Shown: positions 1 to 7,658, numbered from the stretch's first letter. The stretch: DNA of 17,592 bases from Lachnoclostridium sp. UBA7097 (GCA_002499945.1 DKYP01000128.1:1-17592); one strand, 5' to 3'. Numbers and translations: made by a program. Notes: generated from the letters alone by a model not told the origin.

Positions 1-1
1 T

Positions 2-631
2 TCCGGCAACCAGCTGACAGCCCTAGATGTAAGCAATAATACGGCTTTGACAAGCTTGAGTTGTTCCAACAACCAGCTGACAGCCCTAGATGTAAGCAAG
101 AATACGGCTTTGACAAGCTTGGTGTGTTCCGGCAACCAGCTGACAGCCCTTGATGTAAGCAAGAATACGGCTTTGACAAGCTTGGTGTGTTACTACAACC
201 AACTGACAGTCCTTGATGTAAGTAAGAATACGGCTTTGACAAGCTTGGTGTGTTACGGCAACCAGCTGACAGTCCTTGATGTAAGCAAGAATACGGCTTT
301 GACAGAATTGAGGTGTGATTACAACCAGCTGACAGCCCTTGATGTAAGCAAGAATACAGCTTTGACAGACTTGAGGTGTGATTGCAACCAGCTGACAGCC
401 CTTGATGTAAGCAAGAATACGGTTTTGAAAATATTCATGTGTTCCAATAACCAGCTGACAGTCCTTGATGTAAGCAAGAATAGAACTTTGAAAGGCTTGG
501 ATTGTTCCTGCAACCAGCTGACAGTCCTTGATGTAAGCAAGAATACAGCTTTGACAGAATTGGTGTGTGATTGCAACCAGCTGACAGCCCTTGATGTAAG
601 CAAGAATATAGCTTTGACAGAATTGAATTGT
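2..631 (+). repeat. Ten tandem 63-bp LRR-coding repeats
   Basis: Units begin at 2, 65, 128, 191, 254, 317, 380, 443, 506 and 569. They are nearly identical at DNA level, including synonymous positions, with a shared core of cagctgacagcccttgatgt. Differences concentrate at the two residues after the Cys and at the LTSL/LTEL/LTDL position. Near-identity of third codon positions points to recent duplication or ongoing gene conversion, and the copy number may vary by slippage or recombination. Confidence 0.93.
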
Positions 632-1615
632 ATTAACAGCCAGTTAACAGAATTAAAACTAAATAGCCGAGCAAGATTAACATTATATAAAGGAAATTTA
701 CATGGTAATGTAAATTTATCGGATTTACAGAATATAACAGAAACAGCAACAAATAATAATCCTTTTACAATATCTTGGCTGAGAGTAATTGATATTACAA
801 AACCTGCTACATATAAAGTAGATGGTAAAAATTTTACAATTATTTATGTTGATAAAGTAGTAATGCCGAGTGTATCTCCAACATCTGATGTACATATATT
901 TAGTGATTATTATTACAGTAATCCAGTGACAGGTCCAGCAGTAGTAATATATGGCAATGGCATAAATAAAAAGATAGATGGCAAAAGGGTTAATAATAAG
1001 GCATTGACCCTCTATACAGATATACTTGCTTCATACAAACATACACCAAATAGCAATGGTACAGTAAAATCATCTGTTGGTAAGGTGATTGTGGCAGTTA
1101 CTAAGATTAATGAAAAGCCAGCAATAAATAACAAAAATAAAGTTACAGATACCTCTGCATCTAAAATAGCAAAGGCAACAATCAAGAATGGACAGATAAC
1201 AGTGACGGCAGTAGGAAAAGAGGGCGGTCTTGTCTATCTTTGGGTAATAGATACTGGTACTAAAGGTGTTTCTGCTTGTTGTCCTATAGATGTAAAGCTT
1301 GCACCTAATAAACTTGAAGTACAGAGTACAACAGGAACTAAACTAACAAATACTAAGATTGAGAATGGCAGAACTCTTTTTGTGCATATAGCAGGACTTG
1401 CAGGTTCAGTAAAAACAGAAGACTGTACATATACACCAACAGTTGATTCAAAATTCCAACAATATATCCAGATTGTTCCAAAAGATACTACAGGTCAGGA
1501 CTTTATGATTACAGCAAAAGGTCTGAAGGATGACAAAGATACGAAAGCTGCCATTACTTTTACTTGTGACCAGAATGGCAAGAAAGTCAAATTCTCTTTG
1601 ACTATTACGAAATAA
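2..1615 (+). CDS. Leucine-rich-repeat surface protein, 5' end outside window
   Basis: The reading frame is already open at the window edge, so this is the C-terminal 537 residues of a larger protein. Residues 1-210 are ten 21-residue repeats with the pattern NQLTALDVSKNTALTSLVC followed by two variable residues; an eleventh copy (632-694) is degenerate. The 21-residue LxxLxCxxNxLxxLDVxxN pattern fits the bacterial LRR type sometimes called IRREKO. A Cys closes each of the ten repeats, so a Cys ladder would run down the solenoid. The remaining ~320 residues are Thr/Lys/Val-rich and look like beta-sandwich (Ig-like) modules, for example around ATIKNGQITVTA and near the C-terminal FSLTITK. No sortase motif or membrane anchor ends the protein. 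Family knowledge suggests an exported or cell-wall protein, but the signal peptide would lie outside the window. The ligand is unknown. A TTG at 47 could be mistaken for a start, but it sits inside a repeat and has no ribosome binding site. Confidence 0.85.
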   Translation, partial: SGNQLTALDVSNNTALTSLSCSNNQLTALDVSKNTALTSLVCSGNQLTALDVSKNTALTSLVCYYNQLTVLDVSKNTALTSLVCYGNQLTVLDVSKNTALTELRCDYNQLTALDVSKNTALTDLRCDCNQLTALDVSKNTVLKIFMCSNNQLTVLDVSKNRTLKGLDCSCNQLTVLDVSKNTALTELVCDCNQLTALDVSKNIALTELNCINSQLTELKLNSRARLTLYKGNLHGNVNLSDLQNITETATNNNPFTISWLRVIDITKPATYKVDGKNFTIIYVDKVVMPSVSPTSDVHIFSDYYYSNPVTGPAVVIYGNGINKKIDGKRVNNKALTLYTDILASYKHTPNSNGTVKSSVGKVIVAVTKINEKPAINNKNKVTDTSASKIAKATIKNGQITVTAVGKEGGLVYLWVIDTGTKGVSACCPIDVKLAPNKLEVQSTTGTKLTNTKIENGRTLFVHIAGLAGSVKTEDCTYTPTVDSKFQQYIQIVPKDTTGQDFMITAKGLKDDKDTKAAITFTCDQNGKKVKFSLTITK

Positions 1616-1692
1616 GCCCATTATCAATTTACATATTTATCATTGTTACACAGGAGTTATTTCTGTGCAGCTTGTTATATCTATCATTATAA

Positions 1693-1815
1693 CTATAAAA
1701 AAGGTACTTCCTGCAATAAGCCAAGAAGTACCTTTTTATCTTTTTGAAAGCAGGCAGCGGTAATCTTCTTGTGCACGTCAATACCACAATACTTGTCGTA
1801 AATTTTCTCTATAAT
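1693..1815 (-). pseudogene. IS110-type transposase, N-terminal remnant
   Basis: The minus strand encodes IYDKYCGIDVHKKITAACF followed by QKDKKV and then LLGLLQEVPFL and a stop. GIDVHKK is the start of the DEDD (RuvC-like) catalytic domain of IS110-family transposases, and its first Asp is the first catalytic acidic residue. Family members are about 300-450 residues long; here only ~40 recognisable residues remain before the frame runs into the terminator hairpin and stops. No normal start codon sits directly before the conserved part: the frame stays open upstream to an ATG at 1887 through unrelated hydrophobic codons. This is a dead fragment of an insertion sequence. No IS end or target duplication could be identified. 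The assignment rests on one short motif block, so it is probable rather than certain. Confidence 0.6.
1698..1737. terminator. Bidirectional intrinsic terminator
   Basis: The perfect 13-bp inverted repeat aaaaaggtacttc (1698-1710) / gaagtaccttttt (1725-1737) encloses a 14-nt loop. It has an A tract on the left and a T tract on the right, so it can terminate in both directions. It lies 82 nt after the LRR gene stop and ends that transcript. It also forms the 3' end of the transposase remnant on the minus strand. Confidence 0.8.
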
Positions 1816-1873
1816 GATACTTCCAAGGATAGAATTTACAGAAAAAAATGGGGAAAATAAGAGAAAAATATTA

Positions 1874-1902
1874 TTGTGGAGTGTCAAAAGATGTGCTATA
1901 AT
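1874..1902 (+). promoter_or_regulatory. Promoter for nadE (extended -10, SigA-type)
   Basis: TTGTGG (1874-1879) and TATAAT (1897-1902) are separated by exactly 17 bp. TG at 1894-1895 makes an extended -10 (TGCTATAAT). Transcription should start near 1909, leaving a leader of about 200 nt before nadE at 2108. Confidence 0.7.
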
Positions 1903-1951
1903 CCTGAAAGAGCAATCGTGTTACATTACAGGGTGCGCTGGTTTTGGAGTT

Positions 1952-2040
1952 GCTGGCTTTTGGCATATTTCTTATGGCATTGCTATCATAATTCTATTAG
2001 CCAGCCACTTTATGGACGGCTGCTTATTTTTTATATTTTT
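1952..2040 (+). promoter_or_regulatory. Putative transcription attenuator in nadE leader
   Basis: Two pairings compete for the same bases. GCTGGCT (1952-1958) is perfectly complementary to AGCCAGC (1999-2005), an antiterminator-like pairing. CAGCC (2002-2006) is complementary to GGCTG (2018-2022), with an 11-nt loop, and is followed by a T-rich run (2024-2040), giving a weak intrinsic terminator. Only one can form at a time. This is the layout of a riboswitch or other attenuator between the promoter and nadE. I do not recognise the aptamer part (about 1909-1951) as any known class. The terminator stem is short, so confidence is moderate to low. Confidence 0.4.
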
Positions 2041-2107
2041 AATATAGCATATTTTAGGCTTGATTGCGAGAGAGGTATCAAGTTTTTATGAATGGAGGAT
2101 ATTATTA

Positions 2108-4030
2108 ATGAAGGATAATTTTATAAAGGTTGCTGCGGTTACGCCAGATATACGTGTTGGTGATACAGAATTTAATACACAAAGCATTATCTGCAATATT
2201 AAGGAAGCTGCAAAGAAAGGGGTTAAACTGGCTGTTTTCCCAGAACTGTGCATTACTGGATATACTTGTGGCGACCTTTTTTTACAGGATACACTTTTAA
2301 AAGGGGCTCTTGACGGGCTTGAAGAAATCTGTAAGGTTTCTAAAGATTTTGATATGGTTGTTATTGTGGGGATTCCATTTATGTATAAATGCCGTCTTTA
2401 TAATACTGCTGCGGTTATGCATAAGGGACGTTTGCTTGGAATAGTACCTAAACAGAATATTCCAAATTATTCTGAATTTTATGAGGCAAGACATTTTTCA
2501 CCTGCACCATCTGAAAGTGAATTTCTTGATATTTTTGGAACCAGTGTAACTTTTGGGGCAAAGGTTTTATTTGAAGCTTTAAACCTGCCTGGTTTTGTAC
2601 TTGGTATAGATATTTGTGAAGATTTATGGATGCCTGTGCCGCCGTCCTGTTGCCATGCAATGGCGTCAGCTACTGTTATTGCTAATCTGTCTGCAAGTGA
2701 TGAAACGACTGGCAAGGATATTTACCGCCGGGAACTTGTAAAAAACCAGTCGGCAAGGCTTGTGTGTGGTTATATTTATGCGGATGCCGGGGAAGGAGAA
2801 TCTTCTACAGACCTTGTTTTCTCCGGCCATAATATTATTGCAGAGAATGGAAATATCCTTGTAGAATCAGAACGTTTTAGCAACCAGATGGTAGTTAGTG
2901 AGATTGACCTGGGAAGGATTGCCAGTGAAAGAAAGCGCATGACGACATTTAATATTACGTCCCCTTCTGAAGCGGGATATGAGACCAGCTATTTTGAATT
3001 TACGGATATGGATGAAACTGTGCTTACAAGGAAGTACCCGCGTACCCCTTTTGTGCCTGGCAATAAGTCTGATATGGAACAGCGGTGCAGTGAGATTTTA
3101 AATATACAGGCAATGGGGCTTAAGAAACGCCTTGCACATACAAATTGCAGCAGTGCAGTAGTTGGAATTTCAGGAGGGCTTGATTCAACCCTTGCACTTA
3201 TTGTAACTGTAAAGGCTTTTGACCTGCTAAAGCTTCCAAGAAAGGGCATACAGGCTGTTACTATGCCTTGTTTCGGGACTACCGGGAGGACTTATAATAA
3301 TTCATGCAGCCTTGCAAAAAAACTTGGCGTAACATTAAAGGAAGTTCCAATACATGAGGCGGTAAACCTGCATTTTAAAGATATAGGGCATGACTTGGAT
3401 GTGCATGATGTAACTTATGAAAACGCACAGGCAAGGCAGCGTACTTTTATACTTATGGATATTGCTAACCAGTCAGGCGGAATGGTTATAGGGACTGGTG
3501 ATATGTCTGAACTTGCACTTGGCTGGGCAACGTATAATGGCGACCATATGTCAATGTATGGTGTGAATGCTTCTGTGCCTAAGACCCTTGTAAGGTATCT
3601 TGTACTTTATTATGCAAAGACATGTAATGACAAGGAGTTAGAAAGCATACTTATGGATGTACTTGATACACCTGTAAGCCCTGAACTCCTGCCACCTGAG
3701 AACGGGGAAATATCACAGAAAACAGAAGACCTTGTAGGACCTTATGAACTGCATGATTTTTTCCTGTATTATATGATGCGCTTTGGATATACACCATCTA
3801 AAATATACAGGCTTGCAAAATATACATTTGACGGGGTATATAGCGGGGATACAATATATAAATGGCTGGATACATTTTACCACAGGTTCTTTTCACAGCA
3901 GTTTAAACGTTCATGCCTTCCCGATGGCCCGAAGGTGGGAAGTGTTGCGCTTTCACCACGTGGTGACTGGAGGATGCCTAGTGATGCATCTGTAAAGATG
4001 TGGATAAAGGATTTAGGGCAGTTAAAATAA
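2108..4030 (+). CDS. nadE: Glutamine-dependent NAD+ synthetase
   Basis: This cytoplasmic enzyme makes the last step of NAD+ synthesis: deamido-NAD+ plus ATP and glutamine-derived ammonia gives NAD+. The 640-residue length is usual for the two-domain form. The N-terminal nitrilase-fold glutaminase has the Glu-Lys-Cys triad: E46 in FPELCITGY, K115 in PKQNIPN and C170 in GIDICEDLW. The C-terminal synthetase has the ATP pyrophosphatase P-loop SGGLDS (355-360) and the conserved stretch GTGDMSELALGWATYNGDH. Because the glutaminase is fused, no external ammonia donor is needed. The ATG at 2108 is chosen because GGAGG (2094-2098) lies 9 nt upstream; a TTG 16 codons earlier is in frame but has no ribosome binding site. 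The promoter and possible attenuator upstream suggest regulated expression. The M56 gene starts 25 nt downstream and is probably co-transcribed. Confidence 0.96.
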   Translation: MKDNFIKVAAVTPDIRVGDTEFNTQSIICNIKEAAKKGVKLAVFPELCITGYTCGDLFLQDTLLKGALDGLEEICKVSKDFDMVVIVGIPFMYKCRLYNTAAVMHKGRLLGIVPKQNIPNYSEFYEARHFSPAPSESEFLDIFGTSVTFGAKVLFEALNLPGFVLGIDICEDLWMPVPPSCCHAMASATVIANLSASDETTGKDIYRRELVKNQSARLVCGYIYADAGEGESSTDLVFSGHNIIAENGNILVESERFSNQMVVSEIDLGRIASERKRMTTFNITSPSEAGYETSYFEFTDMDETVLTRKYPRTPFVPGNKSDMEQRCSEILNIQAMGLKKRLAHTNCSSAVVGISGGLDSTLALIVTVKAFDLLKLPRKGIQAVTMPCFGTTGRTYNNSCSLAKKLGVTLKEVPIHEAVNLHFKDIGHDLDVHDVTYENAQARQRTFILMDIANQSGGMVIGTGDMSELALGWATYNGDHMSMYGVNASVPKTLVRYLVLYYAKTCNDKELESILMDVLDTPVSPELLPPENGEISQKTEDLVGPYELHDFFLYYMMRFGYTPSKIYRLAKYTFDGVYSGDTIYKWLDTFYHRFFSQQFKRSCLPDGPKVGSVALSPRGDWRMPSDASVKMWIKDLGQLK

Positions 4031-4055
4031 ACCAGGGGCGGCATGGGAGATTGGT

Positions 4056-6158
4056 ATGGATTTATTATACAGGCTGTTTTATACAGCATTTTCAATGGCA
4101 GTTGTAACTGCTTTTATGATGCCGGTTATTTTGGTTTTCAGGCTTTTACTATTAAAAGCCCCAAGGAAATATATTGTTTATATATGGCTTCTGTATTTTT
4201 CCAGGGGGATATGCCCAGTATCGCTTTCAAGCCCTTTTTGCATTTCCAGCAAGTGGAACAGGGAGTTCCATATGTTATTACCAAGGCTTGGTCTTGTGAT
4301 AGATGATAATTCAGGTATAATGAAGGGATGGCGGAGTGTTTTTGTTAATGAAGTCCATGCAGACAAAAGTTATATGGCATGTACAATAATATGGTGTGCC
4401 GGTATGGCATGTATTATGGTATTTACATTTATGCGGCAAGTGTCTGTAAGTGCAGGGCTTAGGAATGCAGGGCATATATATGGTAATATATACCAGTCTG
4501 ATACCATAGAAAGCCCTGTGATTACAGGAATTTTCTTTTTGAAAAAATATCTGCCATCTGGCATGAAAGTAAATGACATAAAATACCTTTTACAGCATTT
4601 TGAGGCACATAGCAGGGCAGGGGATGGTATTAAAAGGTTTTTTGCCTTTATAGTAGTTGTTGTACAGTGGTTTAATCCCTTTATGTGGATTGCGTATTAT
4701 TTATTAACTATAGATATTGAAATAGCAGCAGATGAGGCTGTTGCCAGGAAGAATGGTGGTAATTCTGCAAATGGATTTGCACAGGAGTTGTTTAATATAA
4801 ATGGAAATTCTTTTAAAGGGCGGCAGACTTTACTGCTTTTTAATGAAAGATATACTGAAAAAAGGGCATACAGGCTTATTTATATGGTTAAGGGGAAACG
4901 CCGGTATACACTGCTTGCATTTATTGTTTTATTATTATGTTTTACATGGGCATTTTTATTAAGGCCGCTACAGATATGGTGGAATGGCGGTACATGGGGA
5001 GCAGGCGGGGAAGCAGAAGAGGACGGGAAGCTTTTTGATGGCAGGGAGGAAGTTGTTGTGGCAAGCCTGGATACTGTTTCACCTAGCGGCCTTGGAAGGG
5101 TTTTGCAGCTTGTAATGACATCAGGGAGTTATGAAGAGGGAAAGGGTTATACAGGCAGTTTTGGATTAAAGCTTAATGATGCTTTTGGTACAGGGCTTGA
5201 CAAGAAAGATATAAGTTATATTTTTAATGATGTACCGGATGGGGAACTGTATTTTAAAGAAAAGACGGAACTTTCTGTATATGATTATAATGCTGATGGC
5301 ACAAATGAACTTGTTATTGGACAGCAGGCAGATGTTACAGGAAAAAGGTGGAAAGAAATTACTGGAAAGCGTAAAAGGAAAAATTCTGTCTTAAAGGAAT
5401 ATTATGTATGGAATATAGAGGAAACATCACTTGAAAAAGTTTCGGGTGCTATTTATGATACTTCCAGGAAAGAGGCTGCTTCATGCCAGTTTGGCATACC
5501 AGAAGAAACTACAAGGGTATTTACTGTAAAACTGTCTGGAAAGGATATTTATTATGTATGGAATGATGGTGAAGGGGAATACCAGCAGAAGGAGCTGACA
5601 GAAGATGAACTTATAAAATACAGGACAGATTATACAGGTGTAGAAAGTACAGAAGGAGAGAGGAATACACATACCTTGGAAAGTGATGGTACTACGTATG
5701 TAGAAATTGAAACACAGAAAGATACAACGGGCAATGAGATTATAAAAAAGATTGTGTTAAATCCCGGGCGTTCACAAAGGGAAATGCCACTTGAAGAGGG
5801 GTATTACTGTGATATACAGTGGGCATCTTCCGGGGATAAAAGGTATGCAATGCTTATTTATAATGGATTAAATGCAAGGACTTTTACAATTTATGATTTG
5901 GACAGGCAGAAGGTATATTATGCGCATGAAGATGGAAATAGTGTAATTGCTTCGGTATTTAACCAGTATAATAATACAGGTATTGGATTTAATGAAGAAA
6001 ACCCGGCGGTCTACAGGCTTATGGATAAAGACGGGGATAACCTTGAGATAGGGTTTGCAGCAAATACAAAAGACGGAATTGCAATTAATGGAAGTTATAT
6101 TTATAATACAGTATCAGAGAGCATAAATAACTTCAGTTATTCGCAAAATTCAGGCTGA
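4056..6158 (+). CDS. BlaR1-like M56 membrane protein with degenerate HExxH
   Basis: A 700-residue protein with an N-terminal M56-type membrane module and a large extracytoplasmic part. Hydrophobic segments lie at about 9-34, 39-55, 105-125, 194-217 and 284-303. M56 signatures are clear: QWFNPFMW in the membrane segment and EIAADEA (222-228), which holds the third zinc ligand 37 residues after the second His, the spacing expected of the family. The catalytic HExxH is instead HFEAH (181-185): both zinc His are kept but the general-base Glu is Phe. The region after residue 303 has no family I recognise; it includes DYNADGTNE (410-418), an EF-hand-like calcium loop. BlaR1 and MecR1 sense ligands outside and cleave a BlaI-type repressor inside. 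No blaI-like gene is in the window, so a sensor role is inferred. The start has GGGAG (4045-4049) 6 nt upstream. It lies downstream of nadE in the same probable transcript. Confidence 0.8.
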   Translation: MDLLYRLFYTAFSMAVVTAFMMPVILVFRLLLLKAPRKYIVYIWLLYFSRGICPVSLSSPFCISSKWNREFHMLLPRLGLVIDDNSGIMKGWRSVFVNEVHADKSYMACTIIWCAGMACIMVFTFMRQVSVSAGLRNAGHIYGNIYQSDTIESPVITGIFFLKKYLPSGMKVNDIKYLLQHFEAHSRAGDGIKRFFAFIVVVVQWFNPFMWIAYYLLTIDIEIAADEAVARKNGGNSANGFAQELFNINGNSFKGRQTLLLFNERYTEKRAYRLIYMVKGKRRYTLLAFIVLLLCFTWAFLLRPLQIWWNGGTWGAGGEAEEDGKLFDGREEVVVASLDTVSPSGLGRVLQLVMTSGSYEEGKGYTGSFGLKLNDAFGTGLDKKDISYIFNDVPDGELYFKEKTELSVYDYNADGTNELVIGQQADVTGKRWKEITGKRKRKNSVLKEYYVWNIEETSLEKVSGAIYDTSRKEAASCQFGIPEETTRVFTVKLSGKDIYYVWNDGEGEYQQKELTEDELIKYRTDYTGVESTEGERNTHTLESDGTTYVEIETQKDTTGNEIIKKIVLNPGRSQREMPLEEGYYCDIQWASSGDKRYAMLIYNGLNARTFTIYDLDRQKVYYAHEDGNSVIASVFNQYNNTGIGFNEENPAVYRLMDKDGDNLEIGFAANTKDGIAINGSYIYNTVSESINNFSYSQNSG

Positions 6159-6174
6159 TAGCAGCTTAAGGCAT

Positions 6175-6224
6175 AAGGGGGTACATCTGGCAGTTTTTAT
6201 AAGAAAACGCAGGTGTACTCCTTT
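6175..6224. terminator. Long bidirectional terminator between convergent genes
   Basis: A 15-bp stem, with three G-U pairs when read on the plus strand, is formed by 6175-6189 and 6210-6224. The 20-nt loop contains a further GTTTT/AAAAC pairing. It sits between the stop of the M56 gene (6158) and the stop of the DUF402 gene (6223-6225), so the minus-strand stop codon overlaps the stem. It can serve both transcripts. The plus-strand tail (tttatatattttcaatat) is only partly T-rich. Confidence 0.65.
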
Positions 6225-6696
6225 ATATATTTTCAATATAATCTGTATATCTGCTGAAATTGCCAGAATAGATAGTTTTTAAGAGAAGGTCTGCGCTGCG
6301 CATGGCAGAAGCTATGGTATGGGTTTCTAGTATCCCTTTTTCCATTGCATCCGCAAATTCATCCATATCGACGACTTCAACATGCCCGTCAGGGTATACA
6401 AGTATGTCAACCAGAAGGTCATTAAAAGTATAGGAATTATCTTCTTTATTATGGATTGTTTCAATAATATCACAGTACCAGTATACAAACCTGCCAGCTT
6501 CGTCAAAAATTTTGCTGACTTTTATGCCGTCTTTTATAAAATACGCAGAAATACCGTTGTTAATGTCATGTCTTGGCTTTAAAACGTTCCATTTGGTAAT
6601 TATAATATCATCCTTAAACATTATTATATGGTCATCCTTTAGTTCGGTGGTTTCTTCTGGTATAAAGCGTCTGCGGAATAATTTTATATTGTCCAT
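6223..6696 (-). CDS. DUF402 family protein (nucleoside di/triphosphatase-like)
   Basis: This 157-residue soluble protein carries the DUF402 pattern: YWYCD (72-76), an Asp-rich strand with D93 and D97, PDG (102-104) and DMDEF (110-114). DUF402 is a beta-barrel fold whose characterised members include the FomD hydrolase of fosfomycin biosynthesis and a staphylococcal nucleoside tri/diphosphatase. The conserved acidic residues bind divalent metal. The substrate here cannot be read from sequence. It is slightly short compared with family members near 170-180 residues, but no conserved block seems missing. AAGGA (6706-6710 on the minus strand) lies 9 nt before the ATG. It has its own promoter and is transcribed divergently from the ATP synthase operon. 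Confidence 0.8.
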   Translation of the reverse strand: MDNIKLFRRRFIPEETTELKDDHIIMFKDDIIITKWNVLKPRHDINNGISAYFIKDGIKVSKIFDEAGRFVYWYCDIIETIHNKEDNSYTFNDLLVDILVYPDGHVEVVDMDEFADAMEKGILETHTIASAMRSADLLLKTIYSGNFSRYTDYIENI

Positions 6697-6746
6697 AGGT
6701 GTTATTCCTTTCTGTGGTTTGATAATAAAAACAGGGTTTTGGAATA

Positions 6747-6775
6747 ATTATAATAGCGTGACGCCATATTGTAAA
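6747..6775 (-). promoter_or_regulatory. Promoter of the DUF402 gene
   Basis: Read on the minus strand, TTTACA (6775-6770) and TATAAT (6752-6747) are separated by exactly 17 bp. Predicted transcription starts near 6740, about 45 nt before the ATG at 6696. It faces away from the ATP synthase promoter, and the two cores lie about 50 bp apart. Confidence 0.65.
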
Positions 6776-6827
6776 GGAATTTTTGAAAAAGTTTGTGCAA
6801 CGTCTGCAAAATAAGAAATATTTTATG

Positions 6828-6856
6828 TGGACTTTTCAAATACTATATCTTATAAT
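6828..6856 (+). promoter_or_regulatory. Promoter of the ATP synthase operon
   Basis: TGGACT (6828-6833, four of six consensus bases) and a perfect TATAAT (6851-6856) are separated by 17 bp. Transcription is expected near 6863, giving a leader of about 32 nt before atpZ at 6895. This also argues against an in-frame ATG at 6862, which would lie at the transcript's first base. No other convincing promoter was seen within the operon. Confidence 0.6.
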
Positions 6857-6894
6857 AATAAATGGTAAGTAATACCAGTTATGGAGGCGGCATT

Positions 6895-7251
6895 ATGGAA
6901 GATAAAAACCGCAAGGTAATAAAAAGCATTGTGATGGTAACACAGATTAGTATCAGTATGATGGTGCCAATATTTTTATGTGCTGCCCTTGGCGTGTGGC
7001 TTAACAGGCTGTTTAATACACAAGCCTGCTTTCTGGTGCTTGTTTTTATAGGTATTGGTGCGTCATTCAGGAATGTATATATACTTACTAAGTCATTTTA
7101 TTCTGATGACATGAAAAGGGAACATGACAGGCTTAAGTATATACAGGAATTAAAGGATTATAAAAACAGCCACCCTGGTGAGGCACAGGAGTATACAGAG
7201 ATAGTAAAGACAAAGCGTTATCCTGAAAATAAAGGGCCAGCCAGGAAGTAG
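6895..7251 (+). CDS. atpZ: AtpZ/AtpI-family ATP synthase accessory protein
   Basis: A 118-residue protein with two predicted membrane helices (about residues 12-35 and 42-62) and a charged, Lys/Glu-rich cytoplasmic tail. The helices and connecting loop (LGVWLNRLF, then GIGASFRNVYIL) match the short 'ATPase gene 1' family found first in many bacterial atp operons. Members have been linked to c-ring assembly or stability and to divalent cation handling; the exact role is unsettled. The ATG at 6895 is chosen because GGAGG (6883-6887) lies 7 nt upstream. It is the first gene of the operon, 14 nt before the next. Confidence 0.75.
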   Translation: MEDKNRKVIKSIVMVTQISISMMVPIFLCAALGVWLNRLFNTQACFLVLVFIGIGASFRNVYILTKSFYSDDMKREHDRLKYIQELKDYKNSHPGEAQEYTEIVKTKRYPENKGPARK

Positions 7252-7265
7252 AAAGGGATTTAGAT

Positions 7266-7658
7266 ATGAAAAAGGCGAAACAAATCCTGAAAGAAATGTT
7301 TGCTGGTTTACTGGTATGGTTATTGCTGGTTTTGATTATATTAGTAATAATAGCCAGGCATAAGCTTGCGGTGGCAGCAGGTGTATTGTGCGGTGGCGCA
7401 GCGGCGGCAGGGCTTTTGTTGCACATGTTCCATAATCTTGATATAGCGCTTGGCCTTGATGTGAAACATGCACAAAAGCATATGCAGCTTGCTACTTTAA
7501 AAAGGTTTTTCTTCATGGCACTTGTACTGGCAGTTTCCATGGCAGGATATAAGTATATCCACCCCGTGGGTACGGTACTCGGGCTGTTTGGCATGAAGAT
7601 TTCTGCTTATATGCAGCCCTTAGTCCATAAGATGGCGGGGCGTATACAAAGGTGGTAG
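7266..7658 (+). CDS. atpI: ATP synthase subunit I-like membrane protein
   Basis: A 130-residue hydrophobic protein with four predicted membrane helices (about 12-30, 34-52, 78-96 and 99-116). Size, topology and position directly before atpB match the AtpI (UncI, subunit I) family. In the Na+ F-ATPase of Acetobacterium, AtpI is needed for c-ring assembly; the same chaperone role is inferred here. Sequence conservation in the family is weak, so the call rests mainly on context. An AAAGGG-type ribosome binding site lies just before the ATG. A 61-nt gap with a small hairpin (AACAATA/TATTGTT, 7664-7682) separates it from atpB. Confidence 0.7.
   Translation: MKKAKQILKEMFAGLLVWLLLVLIILVIIARHKLAVAAGVLCGGAAAAGLLLHMFHNLDIALGLDVKHAQKHMQLATLKRFFFMALVLAVSMAGYKYIHPVGTVLGLFGMKISAYMQPLVHKMAGRIQRW

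Noticed and set aside
319..603. 94-codon minus-strand frame
   Set aside because: It is the antisense of the LRR repeats; its own repeats are an artefact of the array.
2..631. Regularly spaced repeats resembling a CRISPR array
   Set aside because: Units are 63 bp with no unique spacers, stay in one reading frame and encode LRR turns.
1909..2022. Assignment of the nadE leader to a known riboswitch class
   Set aside because: None of the consensus cores I can recall (THF, preQ1, c-di-GMP, SAM, NAD+) is visible; kept only as an unclassified attenuator.
1814..2091. Two overlapping plus-strand frames (77 and 71 codons) before nadE
   Set aside because: Both start upstream of the predicted transcription start, have no ribosome binding site, and lie over the promoter and leader.
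2060..2107. TTG start extending NadE by 16 residues
   Set aside because: No ribosome binding site, and the extra residues do not look like the family N-terminus; the ATG at 2108 follows GGAGG.
4043..4306. 87-codon frame overlapping the start of the M56 gene
   Set aside because: Out-of-frame shadow of a well supported coding region; it does not extend past 4306.
6512..6814. 100-codon plus-strand frame over the DUF402 gene
   Set aside because: Antisense of a recognisable family and runs through both divergent promoters.
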